Source: Primula veris (taxonomy: Eukaryota; Streptophyta; Magnoliopsida; Ericales; Primulaceae). From it: a stretch of DNA of 64,000 bases. The notes under the pieces were generated by a model. The model saw only the letters and a list, made by a program, of their open reading frames with translations. It ran no database searches and was not told the DNA's origin. Position numbers and translations under genes: made by a program. Positions 22,255 through 34,642 of the stretch are shown here, piece after piece. The DNA lies in contig OY821742.1 of NCBI GenBank assembly GCA_963682055.1, positions 14,973,752-15,037,751 of the forward strand, read 5' to 3'. The first letter of the stretch is position 1; each line of letters opens with the position of its first letter.

Positions 22255-22400
22255 GGCTGTTTCGTGAAATCAGTATGTCGAATGACCTGTTTTAAAGAGT
22301 TTGATATGTTTATTGAGAAAACATGTAATTGAGTATGCATTTTATTAAAAACAGATAGTTTGTATATATAAACAGTAATTATCCCGTAAATAATTTTTAT
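22255..22400 (-). repeat. inverted repeat arm, partner at 20305-20435
   Basis: Reverse complement of the segment at 20305-20435, with a few differences. Confidence 0.75.
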
Positions 22401-22679
22401 GCAACTATTAAACACGTGAAATGTTTCGATATATTGACGGAAATTAACATGGTGAGGTAAACAATAGTGCATAATGGCTAATAGACATTGGACGTCAGTG
22501 GTGCTATCATGAGCGGTCCAACAGTACTGCTTGCCCAATGCGCAGTTCAATTTTTTTTTTTTGCCCAAGGTCTATTACAATTTTATTTTTTTGCCGTAGC
22601 TCAGTTTTTTTTCCAGGTCTAAGTGTTACTGGACTTGGGCCTGGGCTGCCCCTAACTGTTATGCTAGTATGATAGGTGA

Positions 22680-23090
22680 ACGTGTATACATGGGAAACTC
22701 TTAAACCTATATGGTTGAGGGGCAATGAAAAATCCTATTACAATTCACTTATGGTAAAGTATTACAGCTCAACAATGTACTTCATATACCTGATATCCAA
22801 CGAAGTTTGGTGTCGGGACCGATGTTGAGTAACAATGGGTTTAAACTAGTGTTACAATTAAATAACTTTGAACTTAGTAAAAAGGGTATGTCTGTTGGTC
22901 GCGGTAATCATAAAAAACCAATTAATTATAATTTATCAGTTAATTTGGTTAAATCTTCTTATACAATGATATACCAGAACATGTAAATTATGGTAGCTTG
23001 TGTAAGTTGATTTATTTATGATACCTGTTGCCATGTTGGTCAACCCTCAAAGTGTGACTGTGAGTCATAGTTGAAAGCCAAATTGGCGTT
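22680..23090 (+). pseudogene. Copia protease / pre-integrase relic
   Basis: In the plus frame near 22690-22900: VYMGNS, LQLNNVLHIPDI, SLVSGPMLSNNGFKLV. These match the segment after the protease active site in Copia polyproteins (compare [14 protein letters not shown] in the element at 10-13 kb). Near 23050-23085, KCDCES-stop-LKAKLA corresponds to the CxxC motif of the pre-integrase domain. There are several stops, and neither LTRs nor RT are near. It is an old fragment. Confidence 0.7.
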
Positions 23091-24675
23091 TAATTGTTTA
23101 AAATTGACATTTTATAGGAGTGACATTTTATTGTTTTGATCCACTATTATTTAAGCTGCGATTAAGAATTTTTAGCACATACACACTTTAGCCGCAAAAC
23201 AGTGCTTTGTGGCTGCTCTACTATTTATAAACAAGGAAATCTTAAAAAAAATGCTACTTGAAGATTGGAACAAACTAGTTCATTAAGCTCATTAACTTGA
23301 AACTTTTTCAAGCAAAAAAAAAAAAAAGGCTTTTGACCTGATCCAATAAACAAGTACTGAAGCTATTGTGAAAGCAAAACGAACATATAAGTTGCAATTT
23401 CTAATCAAGAATAAAATGAGTTATGACATTACATCATCGTATTAATAAAATTAGTCATACAGTCGATCCCAAGATCACACACATTACATGAGTAGAAGCA
23501 AAAAAGGCCAAATTACTTATTGAGAAAAAGTTCTGTTTTCTAGCTTTAGTTACAAAAGTAAACAAGATTCAAAAACCCCTAAATTGGATCCTAACACAGG
23601 TTGCATACATAATTAGTGGGGCTTGTACCCAACGCAAACCAATTAAAATGATCAAGGGATATGCACAGGAAAGGGGTTGAAATTCACAAATGAAGTGACA
23701 AAATTTAATACATGGCGCTTTGATCTCATATATATATATATATATGTTTTTTCACCTGGAAACTTAAATTTTCAAGATAACGGTCAAGTAAATTCCTTTG
23801 ATCTTAGATCTACTATGAATATGTAGTCCATCTTCTCGTAAAATTACTTACACTAGGGGAATCCAACTTTACCTATAGGATAATAGGATTCCAGAGCTGT
23901 ATAACTTGGTAAAACTTTTTTTCTAAAGAAATTATGATGCCATATGCTTCAAAGTTTTACTATTATCCATTGCTCTAGGCAAGATACTAGAAAGCTAAAC
24001 CCCAAGTCAGATTCTCAAAAAAAACATTAGCCCTTATAACACCTATATACATCAAATCACACTTGAAATAAATCAAATGAGCATTACATAACATATCATA
24101 TACAAACCATCAAACTAAATGTTTCCGGTTGCAAAAATAGAACCACATGATACTTTTCAAATTGTAAAGAGACCGAAAAAGCAGAATTTTATAAAAAAAA
24201 TTACTCCGATTTCTTAAAATAAAATGCATCCGTTTTTTTTTGTTTTCCTTTTTGTCAATTTAACATATTTTTCAAACAATAAAAAAAAAGCCGCATCAAT
24301 AAAACCATGTTCAGTCATGTGCCGAAAGTTTCACCATTTGAAATTGACCAAAAACAAAATAAAAATTAGAAAATAAGGTAAAATAAATAAAAATTACGAA
24401 AAAATTGATACGAAAAGAAAAGGTATAAAGAAACGAAGGTATAAAAAGGTAAAATTAAGAAACTGAGTTATTAAAAGGAAAAATATGAATAAATAAATGT
24501 ATAAAACTATTAAAACCCTCCGGAAAAGACAAACTTATTCTATTAAATACTAAATTTTTTATATACTCACTTTGTATAGATATAAATGCACAACCAAATA
24601 TGTTATACAATTTCATCACAGGTACTTTGCATACAAAACTACTAAAAGCTATTTTAAATAATATTTGCACCGCCA

Positions 24676-24712
<37 letters not shown>

Positions 24713-25602
24713 AGTTTAATTTTTCTAAAAATGTGCGCCACGTATCAATATGGTATATACGTTTGTGTCATAGTGTATTCAATTGTTTGTTACTTGTTTT
24801 TTAATTAGTACTATTAACAGCACATAAAAAGTCATAGTATGTTATTGCAGTATCAATATATAATTTTGAAAGGGTTTGCCAAAAAATATATTTAAAGGGT
24901 TGCTAGAATAAATTATATGTAAATTATTTTAAAAAACACTACCAAAAAAATATTAATTTCTGAAAATTGTGGGGTTGCGATGGCAACCCCTGGTCATAGT
25001 GATGTTTCGCCCATGATTATATATCCGGGTGCGGAATCAGAATGATTTTTTTGGTGGGTCGTGATGTAAAAAATATGTCGAATAGAAGATAAAATAAATA
25101 GGATCTAATACAAAAATAAAGTTTTTTTTTTATGTTTACCATAGCATAAAATAAATACGAAGTTAAGAGAAAAAGTATTGGGCAATAAAATAATTTTTTT
25201 AGTAATTTTGTTTGGAAAAATACAATATTTATTTACGAAATTTGGTAATTTCAAGGTAAAAAACATAAAATTTTAGAAAAAATCAGCCTATTTGAACTTC
25301 TAACATTCCACTACCTTAAAACCAATTTTACCATTACACCAACAACTCTTTTGTTTAATTAGGGGGCGATCAATGTATATATTTTAAAAAAATTTAAATT
25401 ATACATATAAAAAGAATAAAAAATAAATAAAAAATCGTCGGCTATATCGTTCCCGGGGTGTACATATCTACATATGTATTACATGAACACATACATGATC
25501 TATGAGGTACAATTTTCCATCCCATCTTAATATTTAGGTTTTTGGACGATGATAAGTATAAGGATAGACTGAAATAACAATTGAAATATGTAGTACTATA
25601 TA
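23091..25602. other. AT-rich intergenic with hAT-like terminal scraps
   Basis: No gene. There is an (ATT)n run at about 24676-24711. Around 24965-25012, GGGGTTGCGATGGCAACCCC followed by GTTTCGCCCATG resembles a decayed 3' end of a hAT element. The text from 25026 (CCGGGTGCGGAATCAGAAT) resembles a hAT 5' end. No transposase is seen. Confidence 0.35.
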
Positions 25603-25838
25603 CTCCATCCGTTCCTATTTAATTGTCAATTATGAAACTACGTGTAATTTTGACCGGCTTATAACTTGTATCAAAATTGTCGAAATAATTTTTTTTTAAA
25701 ATCTAATCATAAAATTTAACATTTGAACTATATGATCAACTTTTGAAAATTTTCATTCCGACAATTTTGATACAAGTTCTTGGCCGGTCAAAATTACACG
25801 TAGTTTCGTAATCGACAATTAAATAGGAACAGAGGAAG
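25603..25838. mobile_element. Stowaway-type MITE
   Basis: 236 bp, CTCCATCCGTTCC at the left and GGAACAGAGGAAG at the right, with TA on both sides (25601-25602, 25839-25840). The interior matches the Stowaway at 4416-4650 (TTTTGAAAATTTTC, CGGTCAAAATT, ACGTAGTTTCGT), so both belong to one family. Confidence 0.83.
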
Positions 25839-26715
25839 TATTATCTTAGTCATCCCCCACCCAACCCAACCACACCTTATATCATTTGCTTCCATATGCC
25901 CATCTAAGCTCACCCGTAGGTGTGAGCGAGAATATGTAGCAATGTTATTTTGGTTATCCGTGACCGAGAATAGCTGTAACAATGTTACTCAGCCGGTTTT
26001 TCAAAAATGTAAAATGATTTTGATAAAATGCTTAAGAAACAACAACGCTTCATGTGGATCCTTATAAAGGTAATGTAAAATGATTTTGATAAAATGCTTA
26101 AGAAACAACAACGCTTCATGTGGATCCTTATAAAGGTAATACGGATTCAAGAAATAGCTCGCCAAGCGTAAAACAATTGCAATTCGCTCATTTTCACTAT
26201 ATATTTTTTCATTTTCAATCAAGCTCATTAAATTTTATTTTAGTCTTTTTATGGCTAATTAAAATTCGTCATATCACCATTTACTAATCGAAGTAAGTCG
26301 ACCAAAGGAAAAAAATTGATACAAGATTACACACCGCTCAAGAATTGGACGCTAATGACAGTTGCCCATGATACTTTCCTCTCGGACATTTAGCAAGTTT
26401 CGAGTTAGCCATTTCAGTGCTTAAAAACATGAATCTAATACTTTTATTCCCATCAAAGAAACTAAATAAAAATATGCGATGGTCAATCTTGTAATTACGG
26501 ACAATTTGAACGTCCCATTGGATGACATAATTTAGAATATATGAATAGAAAATCATGAAAAATGACTTAAAGAAATCCCTAAGTTTATAGGTCGTCATTA
26601 TGGAGAGAAATCAACCGCAAATATTTAATAACACATGGAAGACCGGGCGGGAGAGATATGATAAAGTTCCGTAGAATAGGATTGAGAGAAACGGAGACGA
26701 TACGTTAAAATCTAA
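25839..26715. other. intergenic with a 66-bp tandem duplication
   Basis: No gene. The segment 26005-26137 consists of two head-to-tail copies of a 66-bp unit (AATGATTTTGATAAAATGC to TTATAAAGGTAATG). Confidence 0.55.
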
Positions 26716-27285
26716 GAGCAATCGCATCAGTTATCTTATTTGACTCATTTATCTTAAATATGATGAGATTGTTCTAAAATTGTACACGAATCAATTTACC
26801 TATCAATTATCTTAAATTTACATGAACTCAAATATACATCGGATCAAAATGTTTTATTATAATTAAAATAATAATTTATCTCTTTTACTTTTCTCTTATT
26901 CTCTCTCATTTATTTGTACTTTTCACATATAAATTAATAAAATAACAAAAAGATGAGTCGTATACAGTTTTGATAGAGAAATTGATAAAAAAAAACTCAT
27001 AATTTGTATAAAGTAAAATGTTTACTTATAAGTTGTAAAAGTGTACTTTTTACTTTAAATACGAGAAAACTTGTAAGTTATTTAATAGGTTTGCTCTATT
27101 AAATTAATTCGGGTTGAAAAAAATCAATAGAATTATATTAAAATATAGTAATATTTAGTTATGATAAGAAATTTGATATTAAAGCTGAAAAATGTATAAA
27201 GTTAAACTGTTAGCCTAAAAATATAAAAATTATGATAATTACGTTAGATATGAAGAAAAATGTAAAAAAACTGTTACGGTTGCTC
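26716..27285. mobile_element. MITE-like element with GAGCAA termini
   Basis: The left end GAGCAATCGCATCAGTT and the reverse complement of the right end, GAGCAACCGTAACAGTT, match at 13 of 17 positions. The roughly 570-bp interior is AT-rich and non-coding. Flanks share GTTAAA and ATCTAA words, but an exact target duplication is not clear. Confidence 0.5.
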
Positions 27286-27923
27286 ATGTTAAACTCATCT
27301 AAATAATAGTCCCTCATTTATTAATAAAATGAAAAGTGGGGTTTTCGCCGTTTAGATTAAAAAAGAAATACTTCCTTCGCACCTAACTTAGTTATGCCTC
27401 CTTTGAAATTACACAAGTTTTAAAAAATTGTGACGAGACTATGTAGATATTATATCCAAATAATGTTATTAAACACATCATTTATCATGTATTTCTTTAA
27501 TTTAAAAAAGGATCAATGACTAAATGAGTACTTTTATCAATTATTATTACTATTTCAGCAAATGTGAACACTCAACTGGTCACGTCCAAATTTTGTAAGA
27601 TACAATTATTTAGGAACCTGAACTAATGGATTTTTTTTTTACTTTTATACACCATATTATATATTTTTTACGATTTTATACACTATACCATCGGATTATT
27701 TAATTATTACATCATATTACAATTTTTTGGTGATTGTATACACTTTCCTACAATAATTTTCGTCCACTCGACTTTCACATATTACTTCTATATTTTTTCT
27801 TCCGTAATATCAGTTGCATAACTTGATCCAAGTAGGCTAATGACCTCAAATTTATCATGCTCATTCCATACTACAAAGTAATTATGTACAAACTCGTTTA
27901 AATTTTCAAGTATAACTTGAATT
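27286..27923. other. AT-rich intergenic
   Basis: No gene. It contains words of the type ACTTTTATACACCATA repeated loosely at 27640-27750. Confidence 0.35.
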
Positions 27924-30230
27924 CAGGGGCGAAGCCAGGATGTGTAAATGGGTGGTGCCAAAATATACCAAAAAAAAAGCAACTTAAAATAATAATTTTT
28001 CATACTCACCCATAATCTATATACCTCATTTAAGTGTTGTTGAACAAATACCAAAGCATAAACACAAAAATTATTGCAAATAACTAACATGATACCTGAT
28101 AAAATCAAAAGAAATGAACCCGACGGCTGCTCGCATTCGCAAATGCATCAATGATAGTTTCCGAATTTGATTTAATCCTCTTCCAGCGAGTATCACCAGG
28201 TCGTTGTAGATTACCAATTTGATTTAATACTCTTCCAGTCTCAAGCTCTTCAATGAAAATTAAGAAAGCAATATCATCGGCATGGGCAGCTTTCAACTCA
28301 TCATTTCTCTTGCATGATGCACTAACAATATTCACGATCCGAAGCAATTTAGCAAAAAATCGGTCGACTGGAAGCACTTCTTTTGCTGATGCCACTAATG
28401 CTAATTGTAATCGATGTGCGAAGCAGTGAACATAATAAGCATATGGGCAATCACTTAATATCAAAGCTTGTAGTCCATGAAACTCACCCCGCATGTTACT
28501 TGCACCGTCAAATCCTTGTCCCCGAATATTCCGAATATCGAGATTGTGGTGATTGAGAACTGAGCATATGCTATCTTTTAGTGTCACTGCCATAGTGTTG
28601 GGAACATGAACAATACCAAAAAAAGCTCCCGTAAAACACCATTTTTATCAACAAATCTTATAACTACTGCCATCTGCTCCTTTTTTGACGCATCTCGAGC
28701 TTCGTCCACTATAATGCAGAATTTAGCATGTCCAATTTCTTCTCGAATCGCCTCTTTCACTTTTATAGAAAAGATATGTAAAATTTCTTTTTGAATATCA
28801 GACGACTTGTAAGTGGCATTCTTTGGAACATTTATCAATGCTTTGGTGGCTTCTTCATTATATGATGCTAATAAATCATAAAACTCAAGAAAATTACCAC
28901 GGTTGTTTGATGTTGATTTCTCATCATGCCCTCTGAAAGGCATAGCTTGAAAGGCCAATCTTCGAACCAAGTCAATAGAAATTTTTAAGCGAATGCGATT
29001 GTTAAAAACTTGTTCGGCAGAAAATTTTACAATCACCCTTTCAATATTTTGAGTTGGGTTTTGTATTTCCTTCCATTTATGTTCAGCGGTTCGATGACAA
29101 GAATCGGAATTAACACCTTCATGCAAACGAAAAGAACAAGTTTTCCCTCTATTGACCTTCCTCCAACCATCAAAACCTTCAACAATAAATGCACTATGTC
29201 CTGCAAAACTAGACCCATCCGGAGGCGCAAAAAGGAAACAAGAAAAACAAAAAGCCTTGTTCTTGGCCACTGAATATTCCAACCACGAAAATAAAGCAAA
29301 CCACGGAGCTTGAAATCTTCGAAGACGAGCCTTGGCGGATGCAAGAGTATACGGATATTTTTTTCCTAAATCGGGACGATTTGGACCATGTAGAGTTATG
29401 TACGCCCTACGAACTTCGTCACGCCTATTAACAGGATACTCCCAAATTTTTCTACGTAATCCAGGATCACGCTCTAGCGAATTAATATCAAATTCTACTG
29501 TGTCGATTCTTTGAATTTTTGTTGGAGGACTAGGCGTATCGATTGTCACGTGATCAACACTACTACCAACATTCTCTTCCGTCGGAGAAACATTAGCTCT
29601 CTTAAAGAACGAATTTATTTTAGGTGTCTTTCCCATTTTATACTCGATAAAAATATTAGCGATGCCAGATCTGCAGATTAAAACTCTAAGAGTTAATAGC
29701 CTATTTTTTTTTCCCTTTGAGTATTTTAATCAAACACCTATGGTGCAACATAACATCAATACATATAATAAAAAGAAGCATATTAAAGGAAAAAATAAAT
29801 AGAAGAGTATACCTTGCCGAGCCAGAAGGATAGAATTGTTGATTTTTTTTAATTAAATCTAACTCCAATCAATGCGGTGCACAGCAGCACAGATGAGTGG
29901 AGTTTTTCTTTTTTCAAATTTGTTTTTTATTTTGATACACACGCTGACACGCACGAAGAGAAGTGTTGTTGATGTTATTTTTTTTTTAATTAAATCTTAA
30001 AGAGTCCAATATCAAAGAAAAATATAATTGGGTTTTTCGGCCCAAATTTAATTATTGTGTTTTGGGTTCAAACATTAGCTATAAATATATGTACAAGTAA
30101 CATATTTTTATGGGGGGTGCCAAATCTACACCTAAAAAGAAATTGTACTAAAAAAAATTGCGTCACTTGAGATTTTTAAAATTATGGGGGTGCCGTGACA
30201 CCCGATCGTCCCCACTTAGTTTTCCGCCTG
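27924..30230 (-). mobile_element. hAT element 1, internally deleted
   Basis: Ends CAGGGGCGAAGCC... and ...GGCGGAAAACTAAG (minus strand CAGGCGGAAAAC), matching the second copy at 52758-55970 over both subterminal regions. It lacks about 0.92 kb relative to that copy. Flanking octamers (CTTGAATT and GCGTGAGA) do not match, so the target duplication is eroded or an end was rearranged. Not autonomous. Confidence 0.88.
28105..29636 (-). pseudogene. hAT transposase, frameshifted and truncated
   Basis: ATG at 29636 gives the TTF-type zinc finger and the start of DUF4371, nearly identical to the intact copy. A single missing base near 28623 shifts the frame after FVDKNG. The second half resumes (GQGFDGASNMRG, YVHCFAHRLQ) and reaches GDTRW. 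The next roughly 300 codons, including the dimerisation domain, are missing. A 21-bp filler joins to the last codons (ETIIDAFANASSRR). Confidence 0.9.
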
Positions 30231-30254
30231 GCGTGAGAATCTTTTACAAATATA

Positions 30255-30480
30255 TATATACAGGAGAGAATAGCCAGGAAAAAGGTGGATAGTTACTATA
30301 AAAGATTTCCGAAGAGCAATGCTTACATATTCCAAGTACGGAAACGATCAGGGAATGAAATAAATCTTGACTGACAACTGGGATCTTGCTTATTTTCACA
30401 ATTCGTTTTAAGACTCGAACCATGCACCTTCAAGTTGAGAGTGCAGGTTCCCCAATCCCCTCTAGGCTAGCGCTAATGTT
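30255..30480 (-). repeat. tRNA-derived SINE-like sequence
   Basis: On the minus strand, TAGCCTAGAGGGG (A-box, at about 30470-30458) and ATGGTTCGAGTCTT (B-box, about 30423-30410) are separated by about 37 bp, close to pol III promoter geometry. The 3' limit is uncertain; it abuts the hAT element. A tRNA gene is excluded because no cloverleaf follows. Confidence 0.45.
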
Positions 30481-31498
30481 TTTTTTTTATGTTGTTGTTA
30501 GTCTTATTTTTATTGTTATTGTAATAGTTATTTTTTATTTATAGTTATTGTTATTGTTAATATTATTGTTATTGTTATGGTTATTGTTATACTTATTTTC
30601 CAAAAATTGAAACGATAAAGAGGATATGTTTACAAATGGACAATGATTAATTGTTCTCGCAAGTTGCAACTTCTGTTTGGTAACATAAATGTTAAAGAAT
30701 TCTGTTGGCCGATGCGTGTTTTTAACAAGTTGCATTTTCTGTTTGATACACAAATTTCTTAAGTATTCTGTTAGTCAATACGTATTTTTTTAAACAAGTG
30801 GCAAGTTCTAGTTATTAAGTTGCTTTCCATTATTATTCCAATCTGTCTTTGATGTGGATTGAACAAAGCAAGTGTCGGTTTTAACTTTTATTTTTACTTA
30901 TATAAAGAAAAATATAGACAGATACTCTGAGTTGGCACTATACTTGTTGGCTAATGTCAAGCTCCTATAATATATGGTTCTTACAAATAAAACAAAATTT
31001 CAATACATATATGGTAATAGTAGAACCTAATCATTTGTGTCTGGTCTGGCTGTAAAACGAGTGATAAAGAGATCAGATTTATACGAGTTTCCTATTTGAT
31101 TAAGAATTACTGCTTCTAAAAACAGAAAGTATTGCTTTATTTACTTCATTTTCGCTTATTTACATGACCAATATTTTGTATGAAAGCAAAATTAAGATTC
31201 TAGAAAAACATAGACTTGTTATTAGTGAAAAAGTCTTTCTTTGGCTAGATCTTTTTGTACCCAAATAGTGTGCAATTAATAGCCATGTTCCACGGTTGGT
31301 CCCCAGCCGTTATTCACATTAATATCTAAATTTGGTTGCTGTATTCAATTTCAAGTAGTGTAGAAATAAAATGAATTATCTTTGCATGTGTTCTCAAATC
31401 CACAAGAAATAACTGCTTAAATATATACTTTCCTTGGTTCTACTATTATTGAGCACAAACACCTTTGGAACCATAAAAATACTCGGAAAGATTAAAAA
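30481..31498 (+). other. NLR 5' flank, duplicated elsewhere
   Basis: Starts with a T-rich GTTATTGTTATTG microsatellite-like run (30500-30595). Segments of 30598-31432 recur at 51640-51930 and 57110-59466 with clear collinearity. Being next to the NLR start, it presumably includes its promoter; no TATA box is asserted. Confidence 0.6.
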
Positions 31499-34400
31499 AT
31501 GGAGGACGGGGCTGTTACCGTAGCTCTGACCTTGATTGAGAAGGTTTTACATAGAATGGACCAACAGGCGAGCCTTTACGCAACTTTGCAAACAGAGGTG
31601 AAAGCTATCCAAAAATGGCTTGAAAGAATGCAAGCTTACCTAGCATGGATTGAGAAGGGTCAAGACGATAGACACGGGATTCAAACAGTACGCGATAGTC
31701 AGGTACGAAAAGTAGCTCATGATATCGAAGATGTGATTGACGATTTGATGTTTTATGTACCTCATAGATATCATAAGTACAAAGTGTCTGAAAAAGTTCA
31801 CAACTTTACTCAAGCTGTTAAGGTGTGGAATCCGCTAAGTTCAATCCAAGGGATGAAGGACAAGATAGTAAACGTTAGGAAAGATATTAACGACATCATA
31901 ACCATCGATAAACTCTGCGAAATTAGCACTTTAAGTGAACAAGCCTCGAGCTCTGGTTTGCCATACGGCGACACGAGGCACCCTATTCCCTCGACGATTG
32001 TGAAATTGTTGGTTTTGTGAGGCAAAGAAATGATATACTCAATTGGTTAACAGAGGCTAGAGCTGCAACATCAAGTCGTAACATGGTCAGTACGATCTCT
32101 GTGGTCGGTCCTGGTGGCTCTGGTAAGACTACTCTCGTAAAGAACGTTTTCCAACGTTGCAAAAAAGAGAATTCATTTGATTGTTACGCTTTAGTTCAAG
32201 TGTCCCAATCACTTAATCTTGGTGAGCTCTTACAGAGCATCTTATTTCAATTTAGCGAACTAGACGAGGAGTTAGTTGTACCTGCACAAGTCACACATGT
32301 GAAACTTGGTCAGTATATACAACAAAGAAAGTATCTACTTGTTCTTGATGCTTTGTGGAGCAAAGAGGATTGGGCGAGTATTATGGAGAAAATACCAAGG
32401 CACCTTGGCATTTATGGAAGCAGAATAATCGTAACTACACGAAACTATGAGGTGGCATCTTTTTGTGCTCTGCCGGATCGTTATTTAATCAACTTAGATG
32501 TTGGTTTGCAAGATTCCGAGGCCCAATACTTGTTCTGTATGCATGCTTTTCCAACCAACGACGGATTTCTCTGTCCTCCAGAGTTATCAAAATTGTTGCC
32601 AAAGTTCTTGGAAAGATGTGAAGGGCTACCCTCGGCGATAGTAGATATAGGAACTCTTTTGTCTAGAAAACAACACTCAAATCCGTTACTAGAATGGGAG
32701 AAAATCCATGATAGCCTCGTAAAGTCTGATCTTTCACTTTCTAGTAATGTTTTACTACACAGTTACAAGGACCTCCCATGTTTGCTAAGGAGCTGTTTCT
32801 TGTACTTTGGCGTTTTTCCAAGGAACTACTCCATCGAGCGTGGGAGACTTATCCGCTTGTGGATAGCCGAAGGGTTTGTACCCGAAAAGAGAAACCGTTC
32901 ACTGGAGGAGGTGGCAGATGGATATCTCTCTGAACTTATCGGGAGAAACTTGGTTCATGTGAGTAGATGGGATTTCGATGAACGTGCAAGGTATTGCAGA
33001 GTTCGAAACCATGTCTATGACTTTGTTATTAATAAGTCTGAGGAGTTGAACTTTATTACGGTTTTTTCAGAAAGAACATCAGACTCTAGTTCAAGTAATA
33101 AACCTCGCCGCCTTTCCCTTCAAGGCGATTGCAGTAGACATGACCGGTCTGACCTGTCCTTGGTTCGTTCTGCTTTGTTTTTTAAGAAATCTATTGCTTC
33201 CAGCTCTGCTATAAAAACCATTCTTCTTGCTTTCAAGTTCCTCAGGGTTTTGGATCTAAGGGATGCACCTTTAACTGAATTCCCAGAAGTTATTGTCACT
33301 CTAGTCCTTTTAAGGTATGTATCCACAACTTCAAATTTTGGTTTAATTTACAAACATTAATTAAAAACAAGGTAAAATAATCCAAACTTGTTAATGTTCT
33401 ACCCAATTACACTGCCAGCGGAACATATATTTTTGAAATGTTACGGTGGCAGCTGTTGATAGGTTTTTTAACTCCGAGGTCTTCTAAGTCTGACTGCCAT
33501 GACTGTGGTGCATTGTAAGGGCCATTGTCTTTCGATTTTGTTTCAAGTTAAACCGTAACCAAGTTTTGCTAAATTCAAAAATATGCTAATATTGGGATAT
33601 TGCATCTAACTATACTAACTGCACTAAATATTTGGGTCTTCTAAACTATACCTAGCTACCACTTTAAAGGTACCTAAGTTTGAGAAATACTGAATTAAAG
33701 AAGCTCCCGAATTCCATCAAGAGGCTCTCGCTACTCGAAACCCTAGATCTGAAGAGAACCAAAGTGAGTCACTTGCCTGAAGGGGTGTTACAACTTCGCA
33801 ATCTCCGTCATCTTCTCGTGTATCGATGCAACACTGGAAGCCACGTGGATTGGGAACTTGTCGAGGGAGTGGAACTTTGTGAAGGAATTGGGCTTTTGGA
33901 CGGTTTACAAAAGCTGCTTCTTGTAAAGCCGATGAAGGATCAAAAAGTCTTAAAGGAGTTAAAGAATTTGTTCCGGTTGAAAAAACTGGGGATTATCGGA
34001 CTTAAAGAACAAGGGGGAAAAGATTTGTGTACATCTATCGAAAAGATGAGAGATCTTTCGACTCTTGATATTAGTTCCTCTAGCAAAGACGAGGTTTTTG
34101 ATTTAAACTACGAAATTAGCCCTCCACCTCATTTACGACGATTATATTTAAATGGACCATTATGGAAGTTGCATAGCTGGATACTCTCTCTAACAAGTCT
34201 TCAAAAGTTAACTTTGAAATGGTCAAGATTAAAAGGCGACTCGTTCGAGGCCCTCCAGAGGCTGCCTAATCTAATAGAGCTTGAAATGGTTGTTGCATTT
34301 GACAGTGATGCGTTAGTTTTTAAAGCTGGGAATTTGAAGAAATTAAAAATATTGCACATTGAGCGATTTGACCAGCTTAAATTCATGGAAATAGAAGAAG

Positions 34401-34642
34401 GCTCGGTTTTTGAGCTTCAGAAATTGAGTCTATCTAGTTGTGCGAACATGGAAGTGCTTCCGTTGGGTATCTATACTCTTGCTAGTTTAAAACAGCTTCT
34501 CCTTTACGGTATGCCTCGAGAATTGATCAATCGACTTGAAAGAAATAGCGCAGACCGTGAAATGATTAGTGGCATCCCTGTCATCAATGTCTTTGTTCCT
34601 GGACCTGACAAATCATGGTCGCTGGAACGAAACATAACTTAA
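31499..34642 (+). CDS. RPM1-like CC-NB-LRR resistance protein, one frameshift
   Basis: Intracellular immune receptor of the CNL class, about 930 residues, from two exons (31499-33314 and 33670-34642; intron 33315-33669, GTATGT...TTTAAAG). The Rx-type coiled-coil domain has the EDVID motif at residues 77-81. NB-ARC shows P-loop GPGGSGKTT, kinase-2 LLVLDALW (Ala where Asp is usual), RNBS-B SRIIVTTR, EGLPSAI and RNBS-D CFLYFGVFP. The MHD position reads VRN. The LRR part begins LRVLDLRDAPL, and the intron splits LLR/YLSLRN. A one-base shift near 31990-32000 breaks the frame just before DDCEIVGF, which continues in the next frame. This is either a null allele or a base error. Everything else is open to the stop at 34642. 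It would recognise or guard against pathogen effectors (family knowledge). Confidence 0.88.
33315..33669 (+). other. intron of the NLR gene
   Basis: 355 bp with GTATGT donor and AAAG acceptor. Splicing restores the leucine-rich reading LLR-YLSLRNTELKKLP across the junction in phase 2. Confidence 0.82.

Noticed and set aside
26001..26228. Minus-strand frame reading YFLNPYYLYKDPHEALLF twice
   Set aside because: It recalls the LNP motif of some hAT proteins, but no other part of such a protein is nearby and half of it is the 66-bp duplication.
29010..29344. Open frames opposite the hAT transposase (also 54748-55082)
   Set aside because: Antisense shadows of the transposase coding region, present in both copies only because the sense strand is conserved.
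30400..30480. tRNA gene on the minus strand
   Set aside because: A- and B-box-like words are present, but no acceptor stem or cloverleaf can be formed, so a SINE head is preferred.
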